Shown: positions 36,307 through 45,237 of the stretch, piece after piece
How positions within the stretch are numbered: position 1 is the first letter of the stretch
Layout: each line of letters opens with the position of its first letter
Assembly: GCF_900142735.1 (NCBI RefSeq)
Contig: NZ_FRBY01000001.1
Coordinates: 186,001-250,000, forward strand
Source: Flavobacterium saccharophilum
GTDB lineage: Bacteria; Bacteroidota; Bacteroidia; Flavobacteriales; Flavobacteriaceae
Length of the DNA stretch: 64,000 nt
Direction: 5' to 3'
Notes under the pieces: model-generated
What the model was told of the DNA's origin: nothing
Database searches by the model: none
What the model saw: only the letters and a program-made list of their open reading frames with translations
Position numbers and translations under genes: made by a program

Positions 36307-38103
36307 ATGCATAAACCGTCTTTATTACTTCAAATACAAACCTTGCCGGACAATCCCGGTGTGTATCAATATTACGATAAAGACGAAAAAATATTGTACG
36401 TTGGAAAAGCAAAAAATTTAAAAAAAAGGGTTTCCTCCTACTTCAATAAAATTCACGATACGGCAAAAACAAATGTGCTCGTAAAAAAAATCGTGACCAT
36501 AAAACACATCGTTGTTCCAACTGAAACCGATGCTCTTTTATTAGAAAACAACTTGATCAAAACATTACAACCACGTTATAATGTTTTGCTTCGCGATGAT
36601 AAAAGTTACCCTTGGCTTTGTATTAAAAAAGAACCTTTTTCGAGAATTTTTTCTACCAGAAGAATGGTAAAAGACGGCTCTGAATATTTTGGACCTTATA
36701 CTAATTTCAAAACTGTGCACACGATTTTGGAGTTAATCAAAGAATTGTATCCTCTACGAACCTGCAATTATGATTTAAGTGAATCGAACATCAATTCGGG
36801 TAAATTTAAAGTTTGTTTGGAATACCATATTGGCAATTGCAAAGGACCTTGTGAAGGGATTGAATCTTTAGAGGATTATCAGCGACAAGTTGATGCAATT
36901 CGAGAAATTTTGAAAGGAAATTTCAAAGAAAGTATGAAAGATTTCAAGCGTTTAATGAATCAATATGCGCAGGATTTACGTTTTGAAGAAGCGCATAAAA
37001 TCAAAGAAAAAATAGAAGTTCTCGAAAACTACCAATCAAGATCTACGATTGTTAATCCGAAAATTACCAACGTTGATGTTTTCTCGATTGTATCTGATGA
37101 AAGTGCGGCTTATGTCAACTTTCTTCAAATTTCGCACGGATCAATTATTCGTTCGCATACTTTAGAAATCAAGAAAAAACTAGACGAAAGCGATGAAGAA
37201 TTATTAGAATTAGCCATTATCGAACTTCGTGAACGCTTTCATTTATTATCAAAAGAAGTTATTGTTCCTTTTGACGTTGATTTGGGCGAAAAAATTAAAA
37301 CAACGGTTCCGCAACTTGGAGATAAAAAACAGATTTTAGATTTATCTATCAGAAATGCTAAATTCTACCGAATTGAACAATTAAAACAATTGCAAATTGT
37401 AGATCCGGATCGACACGTGAATCGTATTATGGCACAAATGCAAAAAGATTTACGTTTACCTGTTGAACCTCGACATATAGAATGTTTTGATAACTCAAAT
37501 ATTCAGGGAACAAATCCGGTTGCCGCTTGTGTGGTTTTCAAAGATGGAAAACCAAGTAAAAAAGATTACCGCCATTTTAATGTAAAAACAGTTGAAGGTC
37601 CGGACGACTTTGCGTCGATGACCGAAATTGTATACCGCCGTTACAAAAGATTACTGGACGAAAAAGAACCTTTACCGCAACTTATTATTATTGATGGAGG
37701 AAAAGGACAACTTTCTGCTGCCTTAAAAAGTATAGATGATTTAGGATTACGTGGAAAAATTGCGATTATCGGAATAGCAAAACGTCTTGAAGAGCTTTTT
37801 TATCCGGGAGATTCTATTCCGCTGTATCTCGATAAAAAATCAGAAACGTTAAAAGTGATTCAGCAATTACGTAATGAAGCACACCGTTTCGGAATCACAT
37901 TTCATCGTGACAAACGAAGCAAAGCCGCATTAAATTCCTCAGTAGAAAGCATTCCGGGGATTGGAGAAAAAACCATGCTGACTTTAATACAACATTTTAA
38001 AAGTGTTAAAAGATTAAAATTAGCTTCAGAAAAAGAAATATCTGACGTTATAGGAGTATCAAAAGCCAAAAAAATTGTCGACTTTTACAAAACCAACCAG
38101 TAA
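36307..38103 (+). CDS. uvrC: Excinuclease ABC subunit C
   Basis: The ATG at 36307 gives 598 residues beginning MHKPSLLLQIQTLPDNPGVYQYYD, typical for the family; an in-frame ATG at 36274 adds 11 unlikely residues. Domains in order are the GIY-YIG nuclease (to about 95), UVR (about 200-235), the RNase H-like 5' nuclease (HIECFDNSNIQG) and a C-terminal helix-hairpin-helix (SIPGIGEKTML). UvrC makes the two incisions in nucleotide excision repair. A 26-codon ORF (36234-36314) overlaps the start. Confidence 0.95.
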   Translation: MHKPSLLLQIQTLPDNPGVYQYYDKDEKILYVGKAKNLKKRVSSYFNKIHDTAKTNVLVKKIVTIKHIVVPTETDALLLENNLIKTLQPRYNVLLRDDKSYPWLCIKKEPFSRIFSTRRMVKDGSEYFGPYTNFKTVHTILELIKELYPLRTCNYDLSESNINSGKFKVCLEYHIGNCKGPCEGIESLEDYQRQVDAIREILKGNFKESMKDFKRLMNQYAQDLRFEEAHKIKEKIEVLENYQSRSTIVNPKITNVDVFSIVSDESAAYVNFLQISHGSIIRSHTLEIKKKLDESDEELLELAIIELRERFHLLSKEVIVPFDVDLGEKIKTTVPQLGDKKQILDLSIRNAKFYRIEQLKQLQIVDPDRHVNRIMAQMQKDLRLPVEPRHIECFDNSNIQGTNPVAACVVFKDGKPSKKDYRHFNVKTVEGPDDFASMTEIVYRRYKRLLDEKEPLPQLIIIDGGKGQLSAALKSIDDLGLRGKIAIIGIAKRLEELFYPGDSIPLYLDKKSETLKVIQQLRNEAHRFGITFHRDKRSKAALNSSVESIPGIGEKTMLTLIQHFKSVKRLKLASEKEISDVIGVSKAKKIVDFYKTNQ

Positions 38104-38109
38104 ATTTTT

Positions 38110-40398
38110 ATGCGCCAAATTCAGCTTTCCATTTCAAATACCCGGTCAAAAGGATTTTCTTCTGTCCCGACAATTATCGGAAGCTTTTGGAGCATAATAA
38201 TTTTTCTTACTCTATTATTCAATTCTCAAAACTCCTTCTCGCAAGAACAAAAACAAGACAGCGTTAAACGTCCTAAAATTGGTTTAGTTTTAAGTGGTGG
38301 TGGCGCTAAAGGATTTGCACATATTGGTGTTTTAAAAGTTCTGGAAGAAGCCGGAATAAAAATTGATTACATTGGCGGAACCAGTATGGGAGCTGTAATT
38401 GGTGGACTTTACGCCTCTGGCTATAATGGTTCCCAAATCGATTCCATCTTCAAGCAAACTAATTTCGACGAATTAATAAATGATTATATTCCTCGATCTT
38501 CTAAAAACTTTTACGGCAAAAAAAATGATGAATTATATGCCATAGTTTTGCCTTTTAGTAATTTCAGAGTTGGAATTCCGGAGGCACTTTCAAAAGGAAT
38601 GTACAATTATAATTTATTGAGCAGTCTGACCAGAAATGTTCGTCATGTGCGTGACTTCAATAAACTGCCAACTCCTTTTTTATGTATTGCAACCAATATC
38701 GAAACCGGTGAAGAGGTTTTGCTAAACAAAGGAAATCTGGTTCAGGCCATGATGGCAAGTTCGGCCTTTCCATCCTTATTTACTCCGGTCGAAATTGATG
38801 GCAATTTATTAGTCGACGGTGGCGTTGTCAATAATTACCCAATTAAGGAAGTCCGAAATCTTGGTGCCGATATTATAATTGGTGTTGATGTACAGGATGA
38901 TTTATTGAAAAGAAAAAATCTTAAAAATGCTACCCGTATTTTAGTTCAGATTACCAATCTGCAGTCCATTGATAAAATGAAAAGTAAAATAAAAGACACT
39001 GATATCTATGTGAAACCAGATATTCGTGATTTTGGTGTAATTTCATTTGACAAAGGAGAAGAAATAATTAGAAAAGGTGAAGAAGCCACCTTTGCGGTTT
39101 ACGAAAAAATAAAATCATTAGTTACTGAAGATAATTTTTATAAAAAACCAAAATTAAAAGTCGCAACAGACACTATTGAAATCCAAAAAATTAACAGTGA
39201 CAAATTAGACAACTACACCAAAGAATACATCAATGGTAAACTTCGTTTCAAACCGGGAAGTACCATAACTTATGAAGATCTGAAAACCGGAATAAACAAT
39301 CTTAATGCAACTCAGAACTTTAGCACAATATCTTATTGTTTGCAGCCAAATGGCAAACAAGATGATTTAGATCTTGTCTTAAAAGAAAACCCAACTCAAA
39401 CGTATTTGAAACTGGGATTACATTATGACGGACTTTATAAAAGTGGAATTTTACTAAATCTTACCCACAAGAAAACATTTCTAAAAAATGATGTCACTTC
39501 CTTAGATATAATTTTGGGAGATAATTTTAGATATGATTTAAATTATTATGTCGAAAATGGGTTTAATATAAGTTTCGGATTTCGTTCCAGATTAAATCAG
39601 TTCAATCGAAATGTTACCACAAGTATTAGCAATTTAAGTACTGCGCCAAATGTAAACCTTATAAATGTAGACTTTTTAGATTTAACAAATCAGGCTTACT
39701 TTCAAACTATTTTTGTACAGAAATTTTTGATGGGTGGAGGTTTTGAATACAAGTATTTAAAGATAGACTCTCCAACACTCTCTAATGCTGAAAATATAAT
39801 TGATAAGAGCAATTACCTTAGTGTTTTTGGGTATTTGAAATATGATTCATTTGATAGTAAGAGTTTTCCAAATTCCGGATTATATTTTTCTTCTGATTTA
39901 CAAACTTATCTGGCTTCATCAGATTATACCAATCAATTTAAACCTTTTTCTATTGCGAAAGCCGAAGTCGCTTTCGCCAAAACACTTTTTAGAAAAGCAA
40001 CTGTAAAAATTGGCGCAGATGCAGGATTTAATATCGGTAGTGATAGTGTACCCTTTTTTGATTTTATTCTGGGTGGTTATGGTTATAATAAAGTCAACAA
40101 TTTCAATTACTTCTATGGATATGATTTTCTAAGTATCGCGGGTAATAGTTATATAAAATCAGATATCACTTTAGATTATGAAATTTTCAAAAAAAACCAT
40201 GTGAATTTTTCTGCCAATTTTGCCAATTTAGGGAATGATATTTTTACTACTGTTGACTGGATCTCAATGCCAAAATATTCAGGTTATGCTTTAGGTTATG
40301 GATTAGAAACTATTATTGGTCCAATTGAGGTTAAACAGTCCTGGTCTCCTGAAATGTCAAAAAGTTTTACCTGGTTTAGTATTGGTTTTCAGTTTTAG
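38110..40398 (+). CDS. Patatin-like phospholipase fused to a BamA-type outer membrane barrel
   Basis: The 762-residue protein has a long N-terminal signal (hydrophobic 27-44, ending SFSQEQ) and a patatin domain with GGGAKG oxyanion loop, nucleophile GTSMG and catalytic Asp in VDGGVVNNYP. A POTRA-like segment (about 345-430) and a C-terminal 16-strand-type barrel ending in GFQF follow. The architecture is that of PlpD/FplA type Vd autotransporters, so the lipase is probably carried to the cell surface. The start is only 6 bp after uvrC, so the two may be co-transcribed. Confidence 0.88.
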   Translation: MRQIQLSISNTRSKGFSSVPTIIGSFWSIIIFLTLLFNSQNSFSQEQKQDSVKRPKIGLVLSGGGAKGFAHIGVLKVLEEAGIKIDYIGGTSMGAVIGGLYASGYNGSQIDSIFKQTNFDELINDYIPRSSKNFYGKKNDELYAIVLPFSNFRVGIPEALSKGMYNYNLLSSLTRNVRHVRDFNKLPTPFLCIATNIETGEEVLLNKGNLVQAMMASSAFPSLFTPVEIDGNLLVDGGVVNNYPIKEVRNLGADIIIGVDVQDDLLKRKNLKNATRILVQITNLQSIDKMKSKIKDTDIYVKPDIRDFGVISFDKGEEIIRKGEEATFAVYEKIKSLVTEDNFYKKPKLKVATDTIEIQKINSDKLDNYTKEYINGKLRFKPGSTITYEDLKTGINNLNATQNFSTISYCLQPNGKQDDLDLVLKENPTQTYLKLGLHYDGLYKSGILLNLTHKKTFLKNDVTSLDIILGDNFRYDLNYYVENGFNISFGFRSRLNQFNRNVTTSISNLSTAPNVNLINVDFLDLTNQAYFQTIFVQKFLMGGGFEYKYLKIDSPTLSNAENIIDKSNYLSVFGYLKYDSFDSKSFPNSGLYFSSDLQTYLASSDYTNQFKPFSIAKAEVAFAKTLFRKATVKIGADAGFNIGSDSVPFFDFILGGYGYNKVNNFNYFYGYDFLSIAGNSYIKSDITLDYEIFKKNHVNFSANFANLGNDIFTTVDWISMPKYSGYALGYGLETIIGPIEVKQSWSPEMSKSFTWFSIGFQF

Positions 40399-40714
40399 TA
40401 TTATAATCCTGAATAATTCAAAAAAAGCGTACTATTTTTTTGCTATCTAAAATTTATTTCAAAAAAAATCAAAAGAATTAATATTTATAACCGATATAAT
40501 TTATAATTTTACTCGATAAAAATTACGACATTTGTTATAATGAAAACAAAATGGACAGGTTTATTAGAATATCTTCAATTCCTCATCAAGAGAAATCCTG
40601 AGTGAAGCTATTGAATTGAGATAATTAGTCAGCACAAAAGTTGAGCTGGTTATCTGTTCACACAATTCACCTTTTTCGAATTATCTAATTTACAAATTAT
40701 CTAATTGAAAAGCC
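40399..40714. other. 316-bp spacer upstream of hmgA
   Basis: It contains a possible 21-codon ORF at 40540-40605 (MKTKWTGLLEYLQFLIKRNP...) and a direct repeat of AATTATCTAATT at 40679-40690 and 40695-40706, 16 bp apart, i.e. two octamer steps, just before hmgA. I see no clear promoter of consensus type. Confidence 0.5.
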
Positions 40715-41872
40715 ATGCCATTATATCATAAACTTGGAGATTTCCCTCAAAAAAGACACACCCAATTCGAAAAACCAAACGGAGGTTTTTACTACGAACA
40801 ATTGTTTGGTACCGAAGGTTTTCACGGACATTCGTCGTTGTCTTATCATGCTCACAGACCAACACAGGTCAAAGAAATTTTAAACTCTTATTCGGTTGAA
40901 CCAAAAATTGCAATCGGAAAAAACATAAAATCATTACTTTTTAAAGGTTTTGAATTAAAACCGGAGAACGACTTTTTAGATAGCCGAAAAGCCATGTTAG
41001 TCAACAAAGACTGTATTATAGGATTGGCAGCACCTAAACAATCACTTCGAAATTATTTCTACAAAAATGCCGATGCCGATGAAATGCTTTTCATCCATAA
41101 AGGAAAAGGAAAATTAAGAACCATGTTAGGAAATATTCCATTTGAATATGGTGATTATCTTATTATTCCAAGAGGCATTATTTATCAAATAGAATTTGAG
41201 ACTGAAGAAAACCGCCTATTTTACGTTGAATCTTATTCTCCTTTTTACACTCCAAAACGTTATAAAAACCAATCGGGGCAACATTTAGAGCATTCGCCAT
41301 TTTGCGAACGTGATTTTATTTTGCCAAACGAATTGGAAACACATGACGAAAAAGGTGATTTTTTAATTAAAATCAAAAAAGAAGGCATGATTCACGAATT
41401 AGTTTACGCCACACATCCTTTTGACGTTGTGGGTTGGGACGGTTACAACTTTCCATACGGATTCTCGATTCATAATTTTGAACCTATAACGGGACGTGTT
41501 CACCAACCGCCTCCGGTACATCAAACTTTCGAAACGGCTACTTTTGTCGTTTGTTCATTCTGTCCGAGACTTTACGATTACCATCCAAAAGCAATTCCTG
41601 CGCCATACAATCACAGCAATATAGATTCTGACGAAGTTCTTTATTATGTTGATGGTGATTTCATGAGCCGTAATAATATCGAGCAAGGTCATATCACTTT
41701 ACACCCAAAAGGAATTCCGCATGGTCCCGCACCTGGCGCGATGGAACGCAGTATTGGTCACAAAGAAACCCAGGAATTAGCTGTTATGGTTGATACTTTC
41801 AGGCCATTAATGGTTACTGAGGAAGCGATGGGATTGGATGATGGACAATATTATAAATCCTGGACGGAGTAA
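40715..41872 (+). CDS. hmgA: Homogentisate 1,2-dioxygenase
   Basis: The 385-residue cupin enzyme has the conserved EQLFGTEGFHGHSSLSYH near the N-terminus and the iron-binding C-terminal region (YYVDGDFMSR, ITLHPKGIPHGPAPGAMERSIG). It opens the ring of homogentisate to maleylacetoacetate in tyrosine and phenylalanine breakdown. It is followed by hppD, which makes homogentisate. The intervening spacer holds a 28-bp stem. Confidence 0.95.
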   Translation: MPLYHKLGDFPQKRHTQFEKPNGGFYYEQLFGTEGFHGHSSLSYHAHRPTQVKEILNSYSVEPKIAIGKNIKSLLFKGFELKPENDFLDSRKAMLVNKDCIIGLAAPKQSLRNYFYKNADADEMLFIHKGKGKLRTMLGNIPFEYGDYLIIPRGIIYQIEFETEENRLFYVESYSPFYTPKRYKNQSGQHLEHSPFCERDFILPNELETHDEKGDFLIKIKKEGMIHELVYATHPFDVVGWDGYNFPYGFSIHNFEPITGRVHQPPPVHQTFETATFVVCSFCPRLYDYHPKAIPAPYNHSNIDSDEVLYYVDGDFMSRNNIEQGHITLHPKGIPHGPAPGAMERSIGHKETQELAVMVDTFRPLMVTEEAMGLDDGQYYKSWTE

Positions 41873-41889
41873 ATTCATCGAGTCGATCT

Positions 41890-41976
41890 AACCGCAAAGT
41901 TCGCAAGGATTTTACGCAAAGATCGCTATGATACACTTTGCGAACCTAGCGTAAAATCCTTGCGGACTTTGCGGTT
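41890..41976. repeat. Long hairpin between hmgA and hppD
   Basis: Arms 41890-41917 and 41949-41976 (starting AACCGCAAAGTTCGCAAGG) pair over 28 bp with one G-U. The 31-nt loop contains further related words. No T run follows on either strand, so it does not look like an intrinsic terminator. Related words (ACCGCAAAG, TTCGCTAAG) lie after batD at 33609-33690. Confidence 0.85.
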
Positions 41977-42008
41977 AAAAAAACAATCTTAAAAAATATT
42001 TCGGAAAT

Positions 42009-42040
42009 CAAATAAACGATTAACCGATTAAACAAATAAA
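42009..42040. repeat. Octamer array just before hppD
   Basis: Four exact 8-bp words (two CAAATAAA flanking CGATTAAC and CGATTAAA) end 4 nt before the hppD ATG at 42045, so they form its leader. The words match part of the batC-batD array at 31797. Confidence 0.85.
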
Positions 42041-42044
42041 CATT

Positions 42045-43205
42045 ATGTCAAAAGAAGTAAAATCAGTAGAATACGGATTAGAAAAAATCTTTGAAGGAGC
42101 ACAAGATTTCCTTCCCCTATTAGGGACAGATTATGTAGAATTCTACGTAGGAAATGCAAAACAGTCTGCACATTATTATAAAACAGCTTTTGGATATCAG
42201 TCATTGGCTTACGCCGGATTAGAGACCGGAGTAAAAGACAAAGCCTCTTATGTACTGAAACAAGACAAAATCAGAATTGTGTTGACAACACCTTTAACAC
42301 AGGATTCTCCAATTCATGCACATCTTCAAAAACATGGAGATGGTGTAAAAGTGGCGGCACTTTGGGTTGAAGATGCCACAAAATCATACGAAGAAACCAT
42401 GAAACGTGGTGCCCGTTCTTTTATGGAACCAACTGTAGAATCAGATGAATTTGGAGAAGTAATTCGTTCTGGAATTTACACTTATGGAGAAACAGTTCAC
42501 ATTTTTGTAGAGAGAAAAAACTACAACGGCGTTTTCTTACCAGGTTACAAAGAATGGAAATCAGATTACAATCCAGAACCAACCGGATTAAAGTACATTG
42601 ACCACATGGTTGGAAATGTGGGCTGGAACGAAATGAATACCTGGGTAAAATTCTACGAAGACGTTATGGGATTCGTGAATTTCCTATCTTTTGATGACAA
42701 ACAAATTAATACTGAATATTCAGCTTTGATGAGTAAAGTAATGTCTAATGGAAATGGAAGAATTAAATTCCCAATCAATGAACCAGCCGAAGGAAAGAAA
42801 AAATCTCAAATTGAAGAATATTTAGATTTTTATGGTGGGCCTGGAATTCAACACATTGCCATTGCTACTGATGATATTATTAAAACCGTATCACAACTAA
42901 AAGCAAGAGGTGTAGAGTTTTTATCTGCTCCACCGCATACTTACTACCAGGCAATACCTGAAAGATTAGGTGTTCACATGGATATGATGAAAGAAGATTT
43001 AAACGAAATTGAGAAACTTGCTATTATGGTCGATGCTGATGAAGATGGTTACTTATTACAGATATTTACTAAACCTGTTCAGGACAGACCTACACTATTT
43101 TTCGAAATTATTCAACGAATGGGCGCAAAAGGATTTGGTGCAGGTAACTTTAAAGCCCTTTTTGAGTCGATTGAGAGAGAACAAGAATTGAGAGGAACAT
43201 TATAA
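42045..43205 (+). CDS. hppD: 4-hydroxyphenylpyruvate dioxygenase
   Basis: The 386-residue protein has two VOC (vicinal oxygen chelate) domains. The C-terminal one carries the iron ligands: His in YIDHMVGNVG, His in GPGIQHIAIATDD and Glu in PTLFFEIIQRMG. It converts 4-hydroxyphenylpyruvate to homogentisate, the substrate of hmgA. Its leader is an octamer array. Confidence 0.96.
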   Translation: MSKEVKSVEYGLEKIFEGAQDFLPLLGTDYVEFYVGNAKQSAHYYKTAFGYQSLAYAGLETGVKDKASYVLKQDKIRIVLTTPLTQDSPIHAHLQKHGDGVKVAALWVEDATKSYEETMKRGARSFMEPTVESDEFGEVIRSGIYTYGETVHIFVERKNYNGVFLPGYKEWKSDYNPEPTGLKYIDHMVGNVGWNEMNTWVKFYEDVMGFVNFLSFDDKQINTEYSALMSKVMSNGNGRIKFPINEPAEGKKKSQIEEYLDFYGGPGIQHIAIATDDIIKTVSQLKARGVEFLSAPPHTYYQAIPERLGVHMDMMKEDLNEIEKLAIMVDADEDGYLLQIFTKPVQDRPTLFFEIIQRMGAKGFGAGNFKALFESIEREQELRGTL

Positions 43206-43314
43206 AAACGCAAAACTTTTACATTAAACAAGATAATTCTCTGTAAAACGATGCTTTTTATGCAAATGTTATGTTAAACTTACCTTTTACTATTTCTTTT
43301 TTGAACTTTCTGTA

Positions 43315-43438
43315 TATCTTTGCACTCGCAAATCAGGAAGGGGTGGTTTCCTTCCGAATTGATATAAATTTCATAATTTATAGTTTTTTGGTTAGTTAAT
43401 AGCATAAAAACTCAGTCATTATTTGACTGAGTTTTTTT
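43315..43438 (+). ncRNA. Candidate small RNA between hppD and the DUF3108 gene
   Basis: A -7 element TATCTTTG (43315-43322) is followed by a compact stem GGAAGG (43336-43341) / CCTTCC (43350-43355) with loop GGTGGTTT. About 50 nt of AU-rich sequence follow, then a strong intrinsic terminator (43406-43438). The predicted transcript, from about 43328, is some 110 nt. It has no ATG before the terminator, so it is not a leader peptide. The -33 element is missing. It could also be a regulatory leader of the next gene. Confidence 0.5.
43406..43438 (+). terminator. Intrinsic terminator
   Basis: AAAAACTCAGTCA (43406-43418) pairs with TGACTGAGTTTTT (43424-43436), with a T run to 43438. It is 200 bp from the hppD stop, so it may belong to the candidate small RNA rather than hppD. 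Confidence 0.9.
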
Positions 43439-43504
43439 GTTTTGGTACATTTGGAATAGAATTTGCATTTAATTATCTTTATAATGAAATGTAAAGATTG
43501 TACT

Positions 43505-44275
43505 ATGAAAAAGCTAATTCTCATCATATTAATTCTCACTACTTTTGCTTTCGACTCTCAGAAAGAAGATGCATTTGGTACGGGAGAATTCTTCAAATTT
43601 AGGATTCACTACGGAATTGTTAATGCTGGCTATGCCACTCTCGAAATTAAAGACGCCACAATAAATAACAAAAAAGTGCATCATGCGGTGGGTAAAGGTT
43701 ATACAACCGGAATGTCAAAATTCTTTTTTAAAGTAGAGGATTTATACGAAAGCTACTTTGACAAAGAAACCGGTAGCCCTTATAGATATATCCGAAAAAT
43801 TGACGAAGGCGGCTATACCAAAAATCAGGAAGGTATTTTTAATCAGGCAGAAAATCGCGTATTAGTAAAAGATTACAAACGAAAGTCTGAAAAAACTATT
43901 ATTACAACAGACAACGTTCAGGACATTATTTCCTCGTTCTATTATTTACGAAATCACCCGAACATTGACAAGCTTAAATCTGGTGATGCTATTACAATCG
44001 ACATGTTTTTTGATGATGAAATCACAAAATTTAAGTTAAAATATATAGGTCGTCAGGATATTACAACTAAATTTGGCACCGTTTCTACAATGGTATTTAA
44101 ACCATTGGTACAAACAGGAAGAGTTTTTAAAGAAAAAGAAAGCGTTACACTCTGGATAACAGATGACAACAACAAAGTCCCAATTAGAATTAAAGCAGAT
44201 CTTGCAGTAGGATCACTAAAAGCAGATCTAGACGAATATAAAGGATTAAAAAATCCATTTAAAGCAAAAAAATAA
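43505..44275 (+). CDS. DUF3108 domain protein
   Basis: From the ATG at 43505 the protein has 256 residues with a signal-like N-terminus (KKLILIILILTTFAF). ATGs at 43484 and 43463 are in frame, but a promoter-like TTATCTTTA near 43474 argues for the inner start. The DUF3108 region (GEFFKFRIHYGIVNAGYATLEI) is a predicted periplasmic beta-barrel of unknown function. Its TAA overlaps the ATG of the dioxygenase gene by one base, so the two are coupled. Confidence 0.85.
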   Translation: MKKLILIILILTTFAFDSQKEDAFGTGEFFKFRIHYGIVNAGYATLEIKDATINNKKVHHAVGKGYTTGMSKFFFKVEDLYESYFDKETGSPYRYIRKIDEGGYTKNQEGIFNQAENRVLVKDYKRKSEKTIITTDNVQDIISSFYYLRNHPNIDKLKSGDAITIDMFFDDEITKFKLKYIGRQDITTKFGTVSTMVFKPLVQTGRVFKEKESVTLWITDDNNKVPIRIKADLAVGSLKADLDEYKGLKNPFKAKK

Positions 44276-45216
44276 TGAACCTTACTGATCATTCAGAATC
44301 AATCTTAAATGAAATTGACCTTAAATTTCAAGCTATAAATCAAAAAACAGAGGTGCAGCTTGAAGGTTTACTTTGGTCAAAACCAATTACCTATTGGGAC
44401 TACATCCAAACTGATGCGCTTTTAAGCTTACAAACACAGCGCACTACCCTACCTGACGAAATGGTTTTCATCATGTATCATCAGGTAAATGAATTAATTT
44501 TCAAGATGATTTTGTGGGAAATTGATCAGATTGCCAATACCGAAAATATTCAGGTTGCTTTTTTCAGCGAAAGACTATCAAGAATCACAAGATATTTTGA
44601 CATGCTTACCAATTCGTTTAGTATCATGGAAAACGGAATGGAAGTAGATCAATACATGAAATTCAGAAATACACTTACTCCGGCAAGTGGTTTTCAGAGC
44701 GCACAATATAGATTAATTGAATTTGCATCAACTGATGTAATCAATTTAACAGATCGCAGATACAAAGCAAATTTTGACGAAAACACTGACTTAGAAACCA
44801 GTTTTGAACATTTATACTGGCAGGCTGCCGGAAAAGATTATCAAACAGGTGAAAAATCATATCTACTACAGGAGTTCGAAAACAAATATAAAGTTTCCTT
44901 TTTAAGACAAATGTCTACTTTTAAAACTAAAAATATTTGGCAAAAATTTACTCAATTACCAGAAACGGATCAGCAAAATGAAGAACTCATAAATGCAATG
45001 CGTCATTATGATAAAACCGTGAATATTACTTGGGTTATGCAGCATTTAAACACGGCAAGAAAATACATTTTGGAAAGCGGAAAAGGTAACGGAGAAGCAA
45101 CCGGTGGAAGTGACTGGCAAAAATATATGCATCCAAAATACCAAAGACGCATCTTTTTTCCTAAATTGTGGACCGAAGATGAATTGTCCAATTGGGGAAA
45201 TGAAGAAACCATTTAA
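44275..45216 (+). CDS. Tryptophan 2,3-dioxygenase family protein
   Basis: The 313-residue heme enzyme family member has YWDYIQTDALLSLQ, MYHQVNELIFKMILWE, PASGFQSAQYRLIE and ATGGSDWQKYM. These are the core motifs of tryptophan 2,3-dioxygenase, which turns Trp into N-formylkynurenine. It is translationally coupled to the DUF3108 gene and close to hmgA and hppD, giving a cluster for aromatic amino acid degradation. The later kynurenine genes are not in the window. Confidence 0.92.
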   Translation: MNLTDHSESILNEIDLKFQAINQKTEVQLEGLLWSKPITYWDYIQTDALLSLQTQRTTLPDEMVFIMYHQVNELIFKMILWEIDQIANTENIQVAFFSERLSRITRYFDMLTNSFSIMENGMEVDQYMKFRNTLTPASGFQSAQYRLIEFASTDVINLTDRRYKANFDENTDLETSFEHLYWQAAGKDYQTGEKSYLLQEFENKYKVSFLRQMSTFKTKNIWQKFTQLPETDQQNEELINAMRHYDKTVNITWVMQHLNTARKYILESGKGNGEATGGSDWQKYMHPKYQRRIFFPKLWTEDELSNWGNEETI

Positions 45217-45237
45217 TTTTCCACAAAAAATAAAAGT

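Noticed and set aside
36185..36412. Minus-strand ORF upstream of and within uvrC
   Set aside because: It covers the uvrC promoter and start region and shows no recognisable protein features.
41890..41976. Intrinsic terminator between hmgA and hppD
   Set aside because: The stem is strong but no T run follows on either strand.
43320..43360. tRNA-like sequence near the candidate small RNA
   Set aside because: There is no T-loop consensus, acceptor stem or anticodon arm.
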